Source: Rheinheimera sp. 1928-s
GTDB taxonomy: Bacteria > Pseudomonadota > Gammaproteobacteria > Enterobacterales > Alteromonadaceae
Length of the DNA: 64,000 nucleotides
Direction: 5' to 3'
Assembly (NCBI RefSeq): GCF_029269265.1
Contig: NZ_JARIXP010000003.1
Location: 140,885-204,884 of the forward strand
Part shown: piece by piece, positions 47,008-58,231 of the stretch
Layout of the letters: each line of letters begins with the position of its first letter
How positions within the stretch are numbered: the first letter of the stretch is position 1
The notes under the pieces: model-generated
Seen by the model: only the letters and a program-made list of their open reading frames with translations
Databases searched by the model: none
Told to the model about the DNA's origin: nothing
Program-made: the position numbers and the translations under genes

Positions 47008-47166
47008 TTAGATTTTACAAGCGCCACCAGCACAATCGTCTGATTCATCATCCTGCATAGCGGCTTGTTCTGCTGCTAACTGATCTGCAGCCAATTGTTT
47101 TTGCGCTGTTTTTTTCTCGGCACCATCAAAATCCAGATGGTCTAAATCAAAGTCAAATTCGCTCAT
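47008..47166 (-). CDS. Small acidic protein with C-terminal CxxxxC (52 aa)
   Basis: ATG at 47166 with GGAG 7 nt upstream, TAA at 47010-47008. The N-terminus is acidic (MSEFDFDLDHLDFDG), the middle is an alanine/glutamine-rich helix, and the end is DDCAGGACKI. No signal peptide, so it is cytosolic. It is too short for most gene finders. The paired cysteines suggest metal binding or a redox pair. I do not recognise the family. Confidence 0.62.
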   Translation of the reverse strand: MSEFDFDLDHLDFDGAEKKTAQKQLAADQLAAEQAAMQDDESDDCAGGACKI

Positions 47167-47252
47167 AAGTGTGCTCCGTATTGCTGAGTATCGCCTTTTA
47201 CTTGGGTTACTCTACGCAATTTTCAAGCCGGAGCACAGGGATAAGCGGTGAA

Positions 47253-47603
47253 TTAACCGTAGATTTCAGCTAAAGCTGCCAGACGTTGCTGTTCAGGCAT
47301 AGCCTTTAATTGCTGAATTAAAGAAGCTGGTAATTTACGGGCTGAACCACGTGAATAGGCACGAATTTGCGCGTCCGCATCTTGTGTTAACTGCGCAGTC
47401 ATCGGATTCAGTAACTGTACACAAGCACTGCGAACAGGTGTGAAACCTAATTTTTTCGCATAAGCTTTTAATAGGTTATCTTGCGCATTTTGTGTCGCAA
47501 GCTCACAGTATTCAACATTTGAATAGGTATAGCTAGAAGCGGCCTGAGCCTGGCTTGCCAGTAGAGTAACAGCAGCAAATACAGCAGTAGTAATAAGTTT
47601 CAT
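47253..47603 (-). CDS. Small exported protein of unknown function
   Basis: A 116-aa protein starting at the ATG at 47603 (GAGGAAG upstream) with signal peptide MKLITTAVFAAVTLLASQAQA. The mature part is about 95 residues with two cysteines (VEYCELAT and RSACVQLL) that may form a disulfide, then a helical basic region. I do not recognise a family; small exported proteins with this two-cysteine pattern are common in Alteromonadales. It stands alone between the small acidic protein and the amidohydrolase. Confidence 0.75.
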   Translation of the reverse strand: MKLITTAVFAAVTLLASQAQAASSYTYSNVEYCELATQNAQDNLLKAYAKKLGFTPVRSACVQLLNPMTAQLTQDADAQIRAYSRGSARKLPASLIQQLKAMPEQQRLAALAEIYG

Positions 47604-47733
47604 TGAGTCTTCCTCGGCTTTAAGTTGATTAACTGCGGGCAATTATTCAGCAAAGCCATGACAACTCTGTGTAAGAAAGACGAGAAAAAGCAGAACACAA
47701 GCATTAGAAAATCTAATGCTTGTGTAGGAAAGG

Positions 47734-49011
47734 TTATAACACCGGCTGGCCGGATTTCACCACCATAGCAGGTTGCTCCAGTGCTTTTATTTGAGTCAGC
47801 GGATCCACTGGCACTGCGACCAAATCGGCATAAGCTCCTACTTCAAGCACGCCGACATTGTGTTGGCCTTGCTCATTTTTCCAGTTTAATAGAGTACCGG
47901 CATTGACTGTTGCAGCCTGAATAGCCTGTAAAGGCGTCATGCCCCACTGCACCATATAAGCCAGCTGACGACCATTTAAACCATGAGTGTAAACTCCGGC
48001 ATCAGTGCCATAGGCCATCTTCACTCCGGCTTTGACCGCTTTTTGGAAGTTTTGTCGCTGCAATAAACCTACGGTTTTTTCTTTGGCTAAGGACTCAGGC
48101 AAGATACCGGCTTTTTCACCTTCACTTAAGATGAAGTCACTGACATACACATCCATCACTAAATAAGTGCCGTGTTTTTTTGCCAGTTTGATGGCCTCAT
48201 CGTCGATAAAGCTGCCGTGTTCAATCGAATCCACACCAGCTGCAATGGCGCGTTTAATGCCCTGCAAACCATGGGCATGAGCCGCCACTATGCGACCTCT
48301 GTCGTGTGCTTCATCTATTAAAGCTTTCATTTCATCAAAGTTATACTGACTGGCATTCACATCGGTGTTTTTGGACATTACACCACCAGTTGCAGCAAAC
48401 TTAATCACATCAGCACCGTATTTGATGTTTTCCCGCACTTTTGACCGAACCTCATCCGGACCATTGGCCACACCAGCGCTTCTGGAATTGTAGATATGAG
48501 GCAGCAGATTATTGTCGCAATGTCCGCCTGTGATACAAATGGTATTGGCCGCCACCCGCATCCGCGGCCCCTGAATTTCGCCATCATTTATAGCATCACG
48601 TAAAGACACATCGGCATAACCTGCAGCACCTAAGTTTCGCACTGTAGTAAAACCAGCGTTTAAGGTCGCTTTGGCGGCACTGACACCAAATATGGCTTCA
48701 CGGGTTGGGGTTTCCACTAAACCACGGTAACCATGTTTTTGTGGATCTGAAGTTAAATGCACGTGCATATCAATCAGACCGGGCACAACATAGTGTTGTG
48801 ATAAATCTACCAGCTGCGCACCTTTTGGTGCCTGATCTGCATCAACGATAGCGCTAATCCGGCCAGCCTCAACCAGAATAGCTTTATTTTTCTGATAGTT
48901 GCCCGTGCGTACATCCAGCAGATGCCCCACCTGAATCACCTGTTCTACCTGAGCCACGACCACAGTGCTGAATAGCCCAGCCAGCAGTACCGATACCTGA
49001 GTTAACTTCAT
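47734..49011 (-). CDS. Exported amidohydrolase (imidazolonepropionase/Xaa-Pro dipeptidase-like)
   Basis: Metal-dependent hydrolase of the amidohydrolase superfamily, 425 aa, with a signal peptide (MKLTQVSVLLAGLFSTVVVAQ). Metal ligands are DMHVHL, the lysine in VIKFAATGGVMS, HAHG, SIEHG and the aspartate in YGTDAGV. The group includes secreted dipeptidases acting on Xaa-Pro, Xaa-Arg or Xaa-Lys and enzymes acting on cyclic amides; the substrate is not clear here. A paralogue lies at 62455-63735. Start chosen at 49011, with AAGGAAGGG just upstream. It is 24 bp downstream of ubiK on the same strand. Confidence 0.9.
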   Translation of the reverse strand: MKLTQVSVLLAGLFSTVVVAQVEQVIQVGHLLDVRTGNYQKNKAILVEAGRISAIVDADQAPKGAQLVDLSQHYVVPGLIDMHVHLTSDPQKHGYRGLVETPTREAIFGVSAAKATLNAGFTTVRNLGAAGYADVSLRDAINDGEIQGPRMRVAANTICITGGHCDNNLLPHIYNSRSAGVANGPDEVRSKVRENIKYGADVIKFAATGGVMSKNTDVNASQYNFDEMKALIDEAHDRGRIVAAHAHGLQGIKRAIAAGVDSIEHGSFIDDEAIKLAKKHGTYLVMDVYVSDFILSEGEKAGILPESLAKEKTVGLLQRQNFQKAVKAGVKMAYGTDAGVYTHGLNGRQLAYMVQWGMTPLQAIQAATVNAGTLLNWKNEQGQHNVGVLEVGAYADLVAVPVDPLTQIKALEQPAMVVKSGQPVL

Positions 49012-49035
49012 ACCCTTCCTTATCTGCATCACTTG

Positions 49036-49290
49036 TTAGTTTGCGGAATCGTCTTTACCGGATAATTCAGCGACACGACGTTCCAGTTCATCCAATTTGG
49101 CGCGGGTTTTCGCCAGCACCTGAGTTTGCACATCAAACTCTTCACGCGAAACAAACTCCAGCTGACTCAGCTTTTGCTGCAGCACTTGTTTTACTTTGTT
49201 TTCGACGTCATCAGCCATCTCACGCATTTTCGGTGGGATAGCTGCGCCTATTTGTTTCGCAATTTCTTCAATCTTTTTTGGATCTATCAT
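49036..49290 (-). CDS. ubiK: Ubiquinone biosynthesis accessory factor UbiK (BMFP family)
   Basis: Small coiled-coil protein (84 aa) of the BMFP/YqiC family that helps aerobic ubiquinone synthesis by the UbiIJ complex in E. coli. The N-terminal amphipathic helix MIDPKKIEEIAKQIGAAIPP and the C-terminal trimeric coiled coil VLAKTRAKLDELERRVAELSG (short forms) are diagnostic. It is divergent from rep and 24 bp upstream of the amidohydrolase. Confidence 0.92.
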   Translation of the reverse strand: MIDPKKIEEIAKQIGAAIPPKMREMADDVENKVKQVLQQKLSQLEFVSREEFDVQTQVLAKTRAKLDELERRVAELSGKDDSAN

Positions 49291-49451
49291 GATGGAGCTC
49301 CTTTAGAGTTATTTTATTCTACGAGCCTTTCGGCTCTGGCTGGATCCATTCTGCCGCATATTTACCGGACTTGCTCGTTTTGTGCAGAAATCAGCGCGCC
49401 TCTGCCCGGTAAATTTGAGTTAAACTAAGCTCCTTCTGTGAAAGGTGTCTG

Positions 49452-51467
49452 ATGAAACTTAACTCTCAACAAAACGATGCGGTGCATTATATCAGCGGGC
49501 CTTGCCTGGTGCTGGCCGGTGCTGGCAGTGGCAAAACCCGGGTGATCACCAATAAAATTGCGTATTTAATTCAGCAATGTGGTGTGCCTGCCAAACATAT
49601 AGCGGCTGTGACTTTTACCAATAAAGCCGCCCGCGAAATGAAAGAGCGGATTAAACATCAGTTGGAGCGCCCTTTGCTTAGGGGTTTAACTGTTTCTACC
49701 TTTCACACTTTAGGTTTAGAAATCCTGAAAAAGGAATACCGTGCTATTGGCTATAAGCCGAACTTCACGCTGTTTGACGATCAGGACAGCATGGCGCTAC
49801 TCAAAGAGCTGACCGATGACGAGCTGCATGGCGATAAAGATTTACTTAAAGCGCTGCAAAGCAAAATATCATCGTGGAAAAACGATTTAACCTTGCCTGG
49901 TCAGGCGTTGTCCCGTGCTACTGATGCCCAAAGTATCAGCTTTGCCAATTTCTATCAGCAGTATGCGCAGCAACTCCGGGCCTACAACGCTTTGGATTTT
50001 GACGATTTAATTATGGTGCCTACCTTGCTGTTTGCGTCCAATGAGCAAGTACGACACAAGTGGCAACAAAAAATCCAATACCTGTTGGTGGATGAATATC
50101 AGGACACCAACACCAGCCAATACGAACTGGTGAAATGGCTGGTCGGTGAGCGCCAGCGTTTTACTGTGGTAGGAGACGACGACCAGTCGATTTATTCCTG
50201 GCGTGGCGCCAAACCACAAAATCTGGTGTTGCTCGGTAAAGATTTTCCGAACTTAAAAGTCATAAAGCTGGAACAAAACTACCGCTCCGCCGAACGAATT
50301 CTGAAAGCGGCCAATATTCTGATCGCCAATAACCCTCACGAATACGATAAACGCCTGTTCAGTGAACTGGGTTATGGTGTGCCTTTGCGGGTATTACCGA
50401 CCCGTAATGAAGAAGATGAAGCCGAAAAAGTGGTGGCTGAAATTATTTCGCACCGCTTTATTAACCGCACTCAGTATAAAGAATATGCCCTGCTGTATCG
50501 CGGTAACCATCAGGCTCGGGTATTTGAAAAAGCACTGATCACCAACAGAATTCCTTATAAAGTGTCAGGCGGCACCTCGTTTTTTTCCCGGGCTGAAATC
50601 AAAGACATCATGGCCTATTTACGCTTATTGGTGAATCAGGACGACGACAATGCGTTCTTGCGTATTATCAACACGCCTAAACGTGAAATTGGCGCAGCTA
50701 CTTTAGAAAAAGTCGGCAGCCTGGCCAATGAAAAACATATCAGCTTATTTGCCGCCTGCTTCGAACCGGAACTGACTGAACGTTTGCCAGCACGTGGCTT
50801 ACAAGCTGTACAGAACTTTGCCACCTGGATTAATCATGTCGCAGACAACGCGCTACGAGCTGATCCGAAAGAGGCAGTAAAAGATTTGATCCGGCAAAGC
50901 CAGTACGAGGCCTGGTTATTTGAAAGCAGTGCCAGTCCAAAAGCCGCTGAAATGGCACTGAAGAATATCAATGAGCTGTACCGCTGGATCAGCGAGATGC
51001 TTGAAGGCAAAGACGATGAAGAACCACTGAGTTTAAACGAAGTGGTCACCAAACTGACATTACGAGACATGATGGAGCGGCAGGAGCAGGAAGATGATGC
51101 CGATCAGGTGCAATTGTTAACCTTACACGCTTCCAAAGGTTTGGAGTTCCCTTATGTCTTTATGGTGGGTATGGAAGAAGGTTTATTGCCGCATCAAAGC
51201 AGCATAGACGAAGACAATGTGGAAGAAGAACGTCGTCTGGCTTATGTAGGTATTACCAGAGCCCAACGTGAGCTGATTTTTACTTATGCCCGTGAGCGTC
51301 GCCAGTATGGTGAAGTGATTAAACCTGAACCGAGTCGGTTTTTATATGAATTACCAGCTGATGATTTGGAATGGAGTAAAGCAGCTCCCGTTAAGACGGA
51401 GCAACAACGTCAGGAAACAGGTTTGGCGCATATAGACAGATTACGCCAGTTGTTGAAAAAGCCCTGA
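49452..51467 (+). CDS. rep: ATP-dependent DNA helicase Rep
   Basis: Superfamily 1A 3'-5' helicase that clears proteins ahead of replication forks and helps restart them; 671 aa (E. coli 673). Motifs: Walker [32 protein letters not shown] (Walker B), [33 protein letters not shown] and [10 protein letters not shown]. In E. coli rep lies close to ilv, which supports the general synteny. Its 3' end overlaps the convergent GGDEF gene by 27 bp. Confidence 0.97.
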   Translation: MKLNSQQNDAVHYISGPCLVLAGAGSGKTRVITNKIAYLIQQCGVPAKHIAAVTFTNKAAREMKERIKHQLERPLLRGLTVSTFHTLGLEILKKEYRAIGYKPNFTLFDDQDSMALLKELTDDELHGDKDLLKALQSKISSWKNDLTLPGQALSRATDAQSISFANFYQQYAQQLRAYNALDFDDLIMVPTLLFASNEQVRHKWQQKIQYLLVDEYQDTNTSQYELVKWLVGERQRFTVVGDDDQSIYSWRGAKPQNLVLLGKDFPNLKVIKLEQNYRSAERILKAANILIANNPHEYDKRLFSELGYGVPLRVLPTRNEEDEAEKVVAEIISHRFINRTQYKEYALLYRGNHQARVFEKALITNRIPYKVSGGTSFFSRAEIKDIMAYLRLLVNQDDDNAFLRIINTPKREIGAATLEKVGSLANEKHISLFAACFEPELTERLPARGLQAVQNFATWINHVADNALRADPKEAVKDLIRQSQYEAWLFESSASPKAAEMALKNINELYRWISEMLEGKDDEEPLSLNEVVTKLTLRDMMERQEQEDDADQVQLLTLHASKGLEFPYVFMVGMEEGLLPHQSSIDEDNVEEERRLAYVGITRAQRELIFTYARERRQYGEVIKPEPSRFLYELPADDLEWSKAAPVKTEQQRQETGLAHIDRLRQLLKKP

Positions 51468-54005
51468 TTGGGTTTCACTCACTGGGCTGCTATCGGCAAA
51501 ATAGCAGCAGCCTAACTGAGTCAGGTAAGAACGACTTTCATCATTTTCGGCAACAGCAGCAACCAGACGGTATTTGTGGGTTTGCGCCAGGCTTAACAGC
51601 ACTTGCAGCAGCTGTTTACGCTGATCACTGCGCTGTAAACTGCGGCTAAAAGCCGTATCTAACACCACAAAATCAAATGGATACTGTACCAGTAAACCTA
51701 AAGCAGCCACTTCGGCAGCAAACTGATCCAGCAACAAGCGAATACCAAGTCGCTTCAACTGGTGTAAATTCGCCAGTTGAGTGGTGGTTAAACGCAACAA
51801 ATCGGCTTCGTTAAAACCAATGCAGAGCTGATGCAAAGGCAATACCGAATGGCGTAATGCATTGCAGAGCTTATCAAACAGCAAGGTATTGTTCAGATGG
51901 CCGCTGCTTAGCGTAATGCTGAATACTTCTGCGCTGGCATTTTTTTGACAAAGCTGACGCACCATTTCCAGTTCAATATCAGGCATTAAACCAGCCTGAC
52001 TGGCCTGACGGCTTAATTCAGCTTTTTGTTCTGCATCACCCTGCAGCCATTCCAGCACGACCTGATAACCCAAGATTTGCGCATCGCCTTGCAACAAAGG
52101 CCGGAAAGCTGGTGCAAACTGTTGTTGATCCACAGCCTGTTGCAAGGCTTGTTCCTGCCCCAGTTCTTGCAGCATTTGTTGGCGCATCGAATCATTAAAA
52201 ATAACGAAACGATTGCGGCCAAACGACTTAGCCTGATACATAGCCGCATCAGCGTCACGCAATAACTCATCAGCATTTTGATATTCAGGCTGATAACAGG
52301 CGATGCCCAGACTGGCACCTGAACAAACCTGCTGACCTTCAAGTATCATCGGCTGGCGTAACGACTCAATCAAACGTTCTGCCACTTCTTCGGCATCCAA
52401 ATCACTTTGAATTTGGCCTAATAAAATCACAAACTCATCACCACCCAAACGGGCGACTAAATCATGTTCACGTACTGTTTGCTGTAACCGCTGACTGACT
52501 TCAATTAAAAACAGGTCGCCAATATGGTGGCCTAATGTGTCGTTGATCAGTTTAAAGCGGTCTAAATCGATAAACAGCAAAGCAAAACGTGGAGTGGCTT
52601 CGCGGTTCCGATAAGAAAAACGCTGACGTAACTGCATCAAAAACATCTGGCGATTCGCCAAACCTGTTAACGCATCATGGTTGGCTTCGTGAAACAGTTT
52701 TTCTTCGGCTTTTTTCCGCTCTTCTACCTGCAAGCGCAAAAACAAATTGGTTTGACGTAATTCGCGGGTACGCTCAAAAATACGTTTTTCCAGCTCTTCG
52801 TGCTGTTGTTTTTGTTGTTCTGTGCTCAGTTTACGGGAAATAGCCACCGCAATATGCTGAGACACAAAACGCAATAAATTCAGTTCTTGCTCACTGTAAC
52901 TGTAGGTATTGTCATAACATTGCAGGGCAATCACACCCAGCACCTGCTCTCCAACCAATAAAGGTGCGCCTAACCAACTGGTCGAAATAGCATTGTGGCC
53001 TAAACTGGATTGAACACGGTCCACCACACCAGCTTTGACCAAATCCAGCAACTTTGCCTGACTGATCAATTTAGCTTCGCCAGAACGGATCACATATTCA
53101 GTTAAACCGCTTTGCAGGGCACGTTCTCTCGGGGTTGGCGTGTATTGATCTAGATAGAATGGGAAATGCAATCGATCACCAGCTTCGTTCAACAAGGCGA
53201 TGTAGCAATTGTCTGCCTTCATCAATTCGGCCAGAATCTGATACACCTCATGATAAAAACTCATCATGTCTGTGCTTTTGGCTGTCATCTCAGAAATTTT
53301 ATACAAAGCTGATTGCAGTTGCTCCGCATTGGAGCGCTCGCGGATCTCTTTTTGCAAGGATTGATTGGTATTTCGTAACTGCTGAGTGCGCTCGCGTACT
53401 GTTTGCTCCAGCAATTCACGACTTTTGACTCTGTCTATGGCGGTCACAGTGTGAATAGCAATATTGCTGATCAAGGCCAAATCATGCTGGTTGTAATGAC
53501 AGTCTGGATCGTAGCTTTGAAGTGCCATCACACCTATAACTTTTTCACCACGGCATAAAGGCACACCTAACCAATACTGGCATGCTGTGCCCTGAGCTGT
53601 AATATCGCCTGTTTCCACCAGTTGACGATACCCGTCCTGATCACACAACAGTGCCTGTTTAGTGCGGGCCACATAACCTGTCAGGCCTGAAGCAAAAGCG
53701 TCTGAAGGCGCATCTAACAAAACTTGCTGGTCTTTTTCGTCGGCGAAGTATTCCAGAGAAAACTGCTGGTCCTGATCACAAAGCACCACATAAAAATTAT
53801 CTGCTTTGAGCTGCTGATTTAATAAACGGTGAATCGCAGGATAAAACTCACGCATATCCTTGATGCCAGATGCTAATTCTGACAATTTGAGTAAGGCGCC
53901 TTGAATGATATAAGCCTGTTTATAGCCTGCAGCCAGCTTACGCAAACGGCGTAGCTGACTAACCGCAACGTGGTAGGCTTTATCCAGAGTCGTTATATCC
54001 TTCAA
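51441..54005 (-). CDS. Diguanylate cyclase with two GAF domains and a degenerate EAL domain
   Basis: An 854-aa soluble signalling protein. Two GAF domains (about residues 40-200 and 245-395) are each followed by a coiled coil. The GGDEF domain (about 440-600) is intact ([26 protein letters not shown]). An EAL-like domain (about 620-850) has lost its signature: VVLEWLQG for [15 protein letters not shown] for [15 protein letters not shown] for VAEGVE. It should make c-di-GMP in response to ligands or redox; the last domain may only bind. An N-terminal pseudo-helix links to the first GAF. It is convergent with rep, overlapping by 27 bp. Confidence 0.92.
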   Translation of the reverse strand: MKDITTLDKAYHVAVSQLRRLRKLAAGYKQAYIIQGALLKLSELASGIKDMREFYPAIHRLLNQQLKADNFYVVLCDQDQQFSLEYFADEKDQQVLLDAPSDAFASGLTGYVARTKQALLCDQDGYRQLVETGDITAQGTACQYWLGVPLCRGEKVIGVMALQSYDPDCHYNQHDLALISNIAIHTVTAIDRVKSRELLEQTVRERTQQLRNTNQSLQKEIRERSNAEQLQSALYKISEMTAKSTDMMSFYHEVYQILAELMKADNCYIALLNEAGDRLHFPFYLDQYTPTPRERALQSGLTEYVIRSGEAKLISQAKLLDLVKAGVVDRVQSSLGHNAISTSWLGAPLLVGEQVLGVIALQCYDNTYSYSEQELNLLRFVSQHIAVAISRKLSTEQQKQQHEELEKRIFERTRELRQTNLFLRLQVEERKKAEEKLFHEANHDALTGLANRQMFLMQLRQRFSYRNREATPRFALLFIDLDRFKLINDTLGHHIGDLFLIEVSQRLQQTVREHDLVARLGGDEFVILLGQIQSDLDAEEVAERLIESLRQPMILEGQQVCSGASLGIACYQPEYQNADELLRDADAAMYQAKSFGRNRFVIFNDSMRQQMLQELGQEQALQQAVDQQQFAPAFRPLLQGDAQILGYQVVLEWLQGDAEQKAELSRQASQAGLMPDIELEMVRQLCQKNASAEVFSITLSSGHLNNTLLFDKLCNALRHSVLPLHQLCIGFNEADLLRLTTTQLANLHQLKRLGIRLLLDQFAAEVAALGLLVQYPFDFVVLDTAFSRSLQRSDQRKQLLQVLLSLAQTHKYRLVAAVAENDESRSYLTQLGCCYFADSSPVSETQSGLFQQLA

Positions 54006-54173
54006 CTTTTTCTCTTATTCTTATCTGAGGCAAGGCAACCAAAGCTGGTTGATGTTTAAGCACCCCTATTATGCACAAAGCTTGAGCAGATGGAAGGTCA
54101 AATGAGGTAGCTGGTCAGATCTTCTTATAAGCAATTGAGCTATATAAATAACTATTAGATCTATAAATCTTCA

Positions 54174-54202
54174 GGGACAAAAAACGCTGCCAAAGCAGCG
54201 TT
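54174..54202 (-). terminator. Terminator of the cytochrome c5 gene
   Basis: On the minus strand AACGCTGC (54202-54195), TTTG loop, GCAGCGTT (54190-54183), then a T run (54184-54179). Perfect 8-bp stem 17 bp after the stop codon. Confidence 0.92.
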
Positions 54203-54218
54203 TCAACTAACAAAAAAT

Positions 54219-54617
54219 TTACACACCTTCAGTCATAAAATCGATAGCTGCAGAAATTTCATCATCAGAACAGTCCATGCAAGTACCACGAGGAGGCATG
54301 GCACGAATACCTTCTATGGCATGTTTTAACAAGATGTCAGCACCTTGTCCTAAACGAGGCTTCCAGGCTGCATCCCCTTTTTTAGGGGCATCTAAAGCAC
54401 CTGTACCATGGCAGGCAAAACAGGAACTTTGATACACCTGCTCGCCAGTGCGTGGACCTTTAGGTCCGGTATCTGCTGCAACCTCTGCGCCAGCCAGGTA
54501 AACCTGACCTACAGGCTCAAGACGTTTTTTAATTGCTTCGTTGTCTGCGTCCTGTGCAGCAACGTTGGCTATTGCGGCAGTTGTCATCAGCACTAAGGCG
54601 AGAGTGAGTTTTTTCAT
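54219..54617 (-). CDS. Cytochrome c5
   Basis: Periplasmic class I c-type cytochrome of 132 aa. Signal peptide MKKLTLALVLMTTAAIANVAA, haem-binding CFACHGTGALDAPKKGD, a methionine ligand in RAMPPRGTCMDCSDDEI, and the extra disulfide CMDC that marks cytochrome c5. It probably carries electrons to a terminal oxidase. Monocistronic, with a clear terminator, divergent from polA. Confidence 0.95.
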   Translation of the reverse strand: MKKLTLALVLMTTAAIANVAAQDADNEAIKKRLEPVGQVYLAGAEVAADTGPKGPRTGEQVYQSSCFACHGTGALDAPKKGDAAWKPRLGQGADILLKHAIEGIRAMPPRGTCMDCSDDEISAAIDFMTEGV

Positions 54618-55172
54618 CTGGATAATCCTGTCAATAAGCCATACAAAAGTTAGGGTATTATAACGCTGGGATCCTTCATAGTGGAAGCCCCTGTATTTGT
54701 TGGCTTTTAACTTAGCCCATAATCCAGACTAAGTTCAGTCAAATTTGCAGGGAATAATGCCTTATAACTGATCAATCTTAATGGCTTTTTTTTGAGTCAA
54801 AAAAAATTGAAATCAGCGCTGTGCAAAGAAAATCTTTGTGGTAGTCTGTTTTCCCACTTTGATTGTCTTACTCTGTCGCCTATTTGACAGGAAACCAAAG
54901 TGAGATAATTTTCCACAAAATGGAATAATAAGAAAAACAATAAGGGAACCTCTAGCATTACCCTTCTTTTTCTTTTAAATACAGAAACTTACACTCACAC
55001 CGCCGGACTCTTCATAGAGATTATCTGGTCGTTTTCTATTGTCTGTCCACAAAGTTATCCACAGCTTTTTCGTATAAAAAAGTATCAATGTCACAGGGCG
55101 ACAACGTAGCTACAGCTGGCTGAACCAGCCCTGTTGTGGCATGCTTAAGCAAAACATTTAGGGATCCTTATC
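54618..55172. other. 555-bp intergenic region upstream of polA
   Basis: A/T-rich divergent promoter region between cytochrome c5 and polA. I see no coding sequence. It contains two DnaA-box-like sequences (55043-55063) and, next to the polA ATG, AGGGATCC as ribosome-binding site. Long A and T tracts (about 54785-54810) could be an upstream promoter element. Confidence 0.5.
55043..55063 (+). promoter_or_regulatory. DnaA box pair upstream of polA
   Basis: TTATCCACA at 55055-55063 is a perfect match to the DnaA consensus. CTGTCCACA at 55043-55051, in the same orientation, matches at 7 of 9. Both are about 110-130 bp upstream of the polA start. Two boxes alone do not make an origin; a regulatory role at polA is more likely. 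Confidence 0.55.
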
Positions 55173-57950
55173 ATGGTTGTTATACCGGACAATCCTCTTA
55201 TTCTGGTCGACGGTTCTTCTTATTTATTTCGTGCTTATCATTCGCCACCACACCTGACCAATTCCAAAGGGGAAGCAACCGGCGCTATTTATGGTGTGGT
55301 CAACATGCTGAAAAGTTTGTTACGCCAGTATAAACCCAGCCAGATGGTCGTGGTATTTGATGCCAAAGGCCCCACATTCCGTAATGAAATGTACAGCGAA
55401 TACAAAGCGCATCGTCCACCCATGCCTGATGATTTGCGTAGCCAGATTGCGCCTTTACATCAAATTATTGAAGCTATGGGTTTGCCGCTGATTTGTATCA
55501 GTGGCGTTGAGGCAGACGATGTTATCGGTACTTTAGCAGTGCAGGCCAGTCAACAAGGCCGACATGTGCTGATTTCAACCGGTGATAAAGATATGGCTCA
55601 GCTCGTTGATCAGCATGTCACCTTAATTAACACCATGACAGATACCATTTTGGACCCTGCTGGCGTAGCAGAAAAATTTGGCGTCGGCCCAGAGCTGATT
55701 GTCGATTATTTAGCGCTGATGGGTGATAAAGCTGACAATATTCCCGGCCTGCCTGGTGTCGGTGAAAAAACTGCGATGGCCTTACTGCAAGGCATTGGTT
55801 CAATAGAAAAGTTGTACCAGCAGTTGGATCAAATTGCAGCGCTGAACTTTCGTGGTAGCAAAACCATAGCCGCCAAAATGGAAGAATTTAAAGATCAGCT
55901 GATGCTGTCTTATCAGCTCGCCACCATCAAAACAGATGTGGAATTATCGTTACAGCCAGATAGCTTAGATATCAAAACCCCTGATCAGACCAAATTGGCA
56001 GAGCTATTTGCCGCTTGCGAATTCAGACGCTGGTTAAGCGAAGTTTTAGCAGGCAAAGACACTGCGACAGCTGTAGCGACAGAAGCTGCAAAACAGAATG
56101 AAGAGCAAGAAGCTGAAGTTCCTGCCAGTGGCATTGATACCAGCAGTTATCCCTGCATTTTAACCAAAGCTGATTTTCTGCACTTACTGGAACGTCTGCT
56201 TGAGGTTGAACTGGTGGCTTTTGATACTGAAACCACCAGTCTGGATTATATGCAAGCCGATATTGTCGGTATTTCTCTCGCCTTGGCTGCAGGAGATGCC
56301 TGCTACATTCCGCTTGCACACGACTATGTGGGGGCACCTGAACAATTAGACCGTGATTGGGTGTTCGCTCAGTTGAAAGACTGGCTGGAAGATGAAACTA
56401 AAGCCAAAGTAGGCCAGAACCTGAAGTATGACCAAAGTGTATTGGCACGCCATGGTATTGAACTGCGGGGTATTCGTTTTGATACCATGCTCGAATCCTA
56501 CATAGTAAACAGCGTGGCCTCCCGCCACGATATGGATTCTTTATCACTGAAGTACCTTGGGCATAAAGCCATAGCTTTTGAAGATATTGCAGGTAAAGGG
56601 GCGAAACAGATCACCTTTAACCAAATAGCGCTGGAGCAAGCTTCACCTTACGCGGCAGAAGACGCTGACGTGACTTTACGTTTGCATCAAACCTTATGGC
56701 CGATGCTTGCGCAACATTCCGGCTTACAGAAAGTGTTCCGCGATATCGAAATGCCGCTAGTGCCTATTTTGTCCAAAATGGAACGCACCGGCGTTAAAAT
56801 TGATGGCAAGTTGTTAGCACAGCAAAGCATGGATTTAGCCAAACGTATAGGTGAGATTGAGCAGGAAGCCTATCAGATGGCGGGTAAAGAATTTAACCTG
56901 TCTTCTCCTAAGCAACTGCAGGAAATCTTATTCGAGCAGATGGGGCTGCCTGTGCTTAAAAAAACACCTACAGGTACACCATCCACCGCAGAAGAAGTAT
57001 TAGCAGAGCTGGCGCTTGATTATGAGTTTCCAAAACTTATTACTGAGCACCGGGGTTTAAGTAAACTCAAGTCCACATACACCGACAAGCTGCCGTTGTC
57101 GGTCAATCCGGCAACAGGCCGGGTACATACGTCTTATCATCAGGCTGTGGCAGCCACGGGTCGGTTAAGTTCCACTGAACCTAATCTGCAAAATATTCCA
57201 ATTCGCAGTGAAGAAGGCCGTCGCATTCGTCAGGCATTTATTGCTGAAACAGGCAAAACCATACTGGCGATCGACTATTCACAAATTGAATTACGCATTA
57301 TGGCGCATTTGTCGCGCGATCCGGCTCTGCTCAATGCTTTTGCGCAGGGCAAAGATATTCACAGAGCCACAGCAGCTGAAGTCTTTGGTGTAGCACTGGA
57401 GCAAGTCAGTTCAGAACAACGCCGCCGCGCAAAAGCGGTGAACTTTGGTCTGATTTATGGCATGTCGGCTTTTGGTTTGGCGCGCCAGTTAGGCATAAGT
57501 CGAGGGGAAGCACAGCAGTATGTTGATCTGTACTTCGAACGTTTCCCGGGCGTATTGGATTATATGGAACGCACCCGCACTCAGGCTCATGAGCAGGGCT
57601 ATGTGGAAACTCTGTTTGGCCGTCGTTTGTACCTGCCAGAAATTAACGCCAAAAACATGGCCCGGAAAAAAGGCGCTGAACGCGCAGCAATCAATGCTCC
57701 GATGCAAGGCACGGCAGCCGACATCATCAAAATGGCCATGATTAAAGTAGCAGCCTGGCAGGAAAAACAACCAGCAGGCATTGTCGCCATGATTATGCAG
57801 GTGCACGATGAACTGGTGTTTGAAGTGAAAACTGAAGAGCTGGCAAGGGTCAGTGCAGAACTGGTAGACATTATGCAATCTGCTGCTTCGCTCGACGTGC
57901 CTTTACTGGCTGAAGCAGGTTCAGGCCCAAACTGGGACCAGGCGCATTAA
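55173..57950 (+). CDS. polA: DNA polymerase I
   Basis: Repair and Okazaki-fragment-processing polymerase of 925 aa (E. coli 928). The 5'-3' exonuclease domain (residues 1-300; [47 protein letters not shown]), a proofreading domain (about 330-520; [21 protein letters not shown]) and the polymerase domain with motif [15 protein letters not shown], the O-helix [14 protein letters not shown] and motif [11 protein letters not shown] are all intact. Followed by a terminator and the Spot 42 gene, as in Enterobacteria and Vibrio. Confidence 0.98.
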   Translation: MVVIPDNPLILVDGSSYLFRAYHSPPHLTNSKGEATGAIYGVVNMLKSLLRQYKPSQMVVVFDAKGPTFRNEMYSEYKAHRPPMPDDLRSQIAPLHQIIEAMGLPLICISGVEADDVIGTLAVQASQQGRHVLISTGDKDMAQLVDQHVTLINTMTDTILDPAGVAEKFGVGPELIVDYLALMGDKADNIPGLPGVGEKTAMALLQGIGSIEKLYQQLDQIAALNFRGSKTIAAKMEEFKDQLMLSYQLATIKTDVELSLQPDSLDIKTPDQTKLAELFAACEFRRWLSEVLAGKDTATAVATEAAKQNEEQEAEVPASGIDTSSYPCILTKADFLHLLERLLEVELVAFDTETTSLDYMQADIVGISLALAAGDACYIPLAHDYVGAPEQLDRDWVFAQLKDWLEDETKAKVGQNLKYDQSVLARHGIELRGIRFDTMLESYIVNSVASRHDMDSLSLKYLGHKAIAFEDIAGKGAKQITFNQIALEQASPYAAEDADVTLRLHQTLWPMLAQHSGLQKVFRDIEMPLVPILSKMERTGVKIDGKLLAQQSMDLAKRIGEIEQEAYQMAGKEFNLSSPKQLQEILFEQMGLPVLKKTPTGTPSTAEEVLAELALDYEFPKLITEHRGLSKLKSTYTDKLPLSVNPATGRVHTSYHQAVAATGRLSSTEPNLQNIPIRSEEGRRIRQAFIAETGKTILAIDYSQIELRIMAHLSRDPALLNAFAQGKDIHRATAAEVFGVALEQVSSEQRRRAKAVNFGLIYGMSAFGLARQLGISRGEAQQYVDLYFERFPGVLDYMERTRTQAHEQGYVETLFGRRLYLPEINAKNMARKKGAERAAINAPMQGTAADIIKMAMIKVAAWQEKQPAGIVAMIMQVHDELVFEVKTEELARVSAELVDIMQSAASLDVPLLAEAGSGPNWDQAH

Positions 57951-58034
57951 AAAAATGCAATAAGGCTGAACTTTGTAAAAAACACCCAGTCTTACCAAGT
58001 GTGTATATGCCCATTCCTGGTAGTTTGATTTTTC

Positions 58035-58060
58035 GCCCCAACTTGTTTGGGGCTTTTTTA
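58035..58060 (+). terminator. polA terminator
   Basis: GCCCCAA (58035-58041), loop CTTGT, TTGGGGC (58047-58053), then TTTTTTATATA. Typical Rho-independent terminator. Confidence 0.93.
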
Positions 58061-58231
58061 TATATGAGCAGCCATTTTATCGCTGAATTGTAGGATTAAC
58101 CGACAAAACCAGCGACTTGTATTGGTAATAAAGCTACATTTTTTCAGAATAATGACAATTAAACTAAATATTTGTAGTTTAATTACAGCTCTCTGCTTGC
58201 ATTTTTAATCAACACTTGTAGAATCAAATTC

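Noticed and set aside
55043-55063. Chromosomal replication origin
   Set aside because: Only two DnaA boxes, no AT-rich 13-mers in array and no dnaA, mnmG or rpmH neighbour. Better seen as a regulatory pair.
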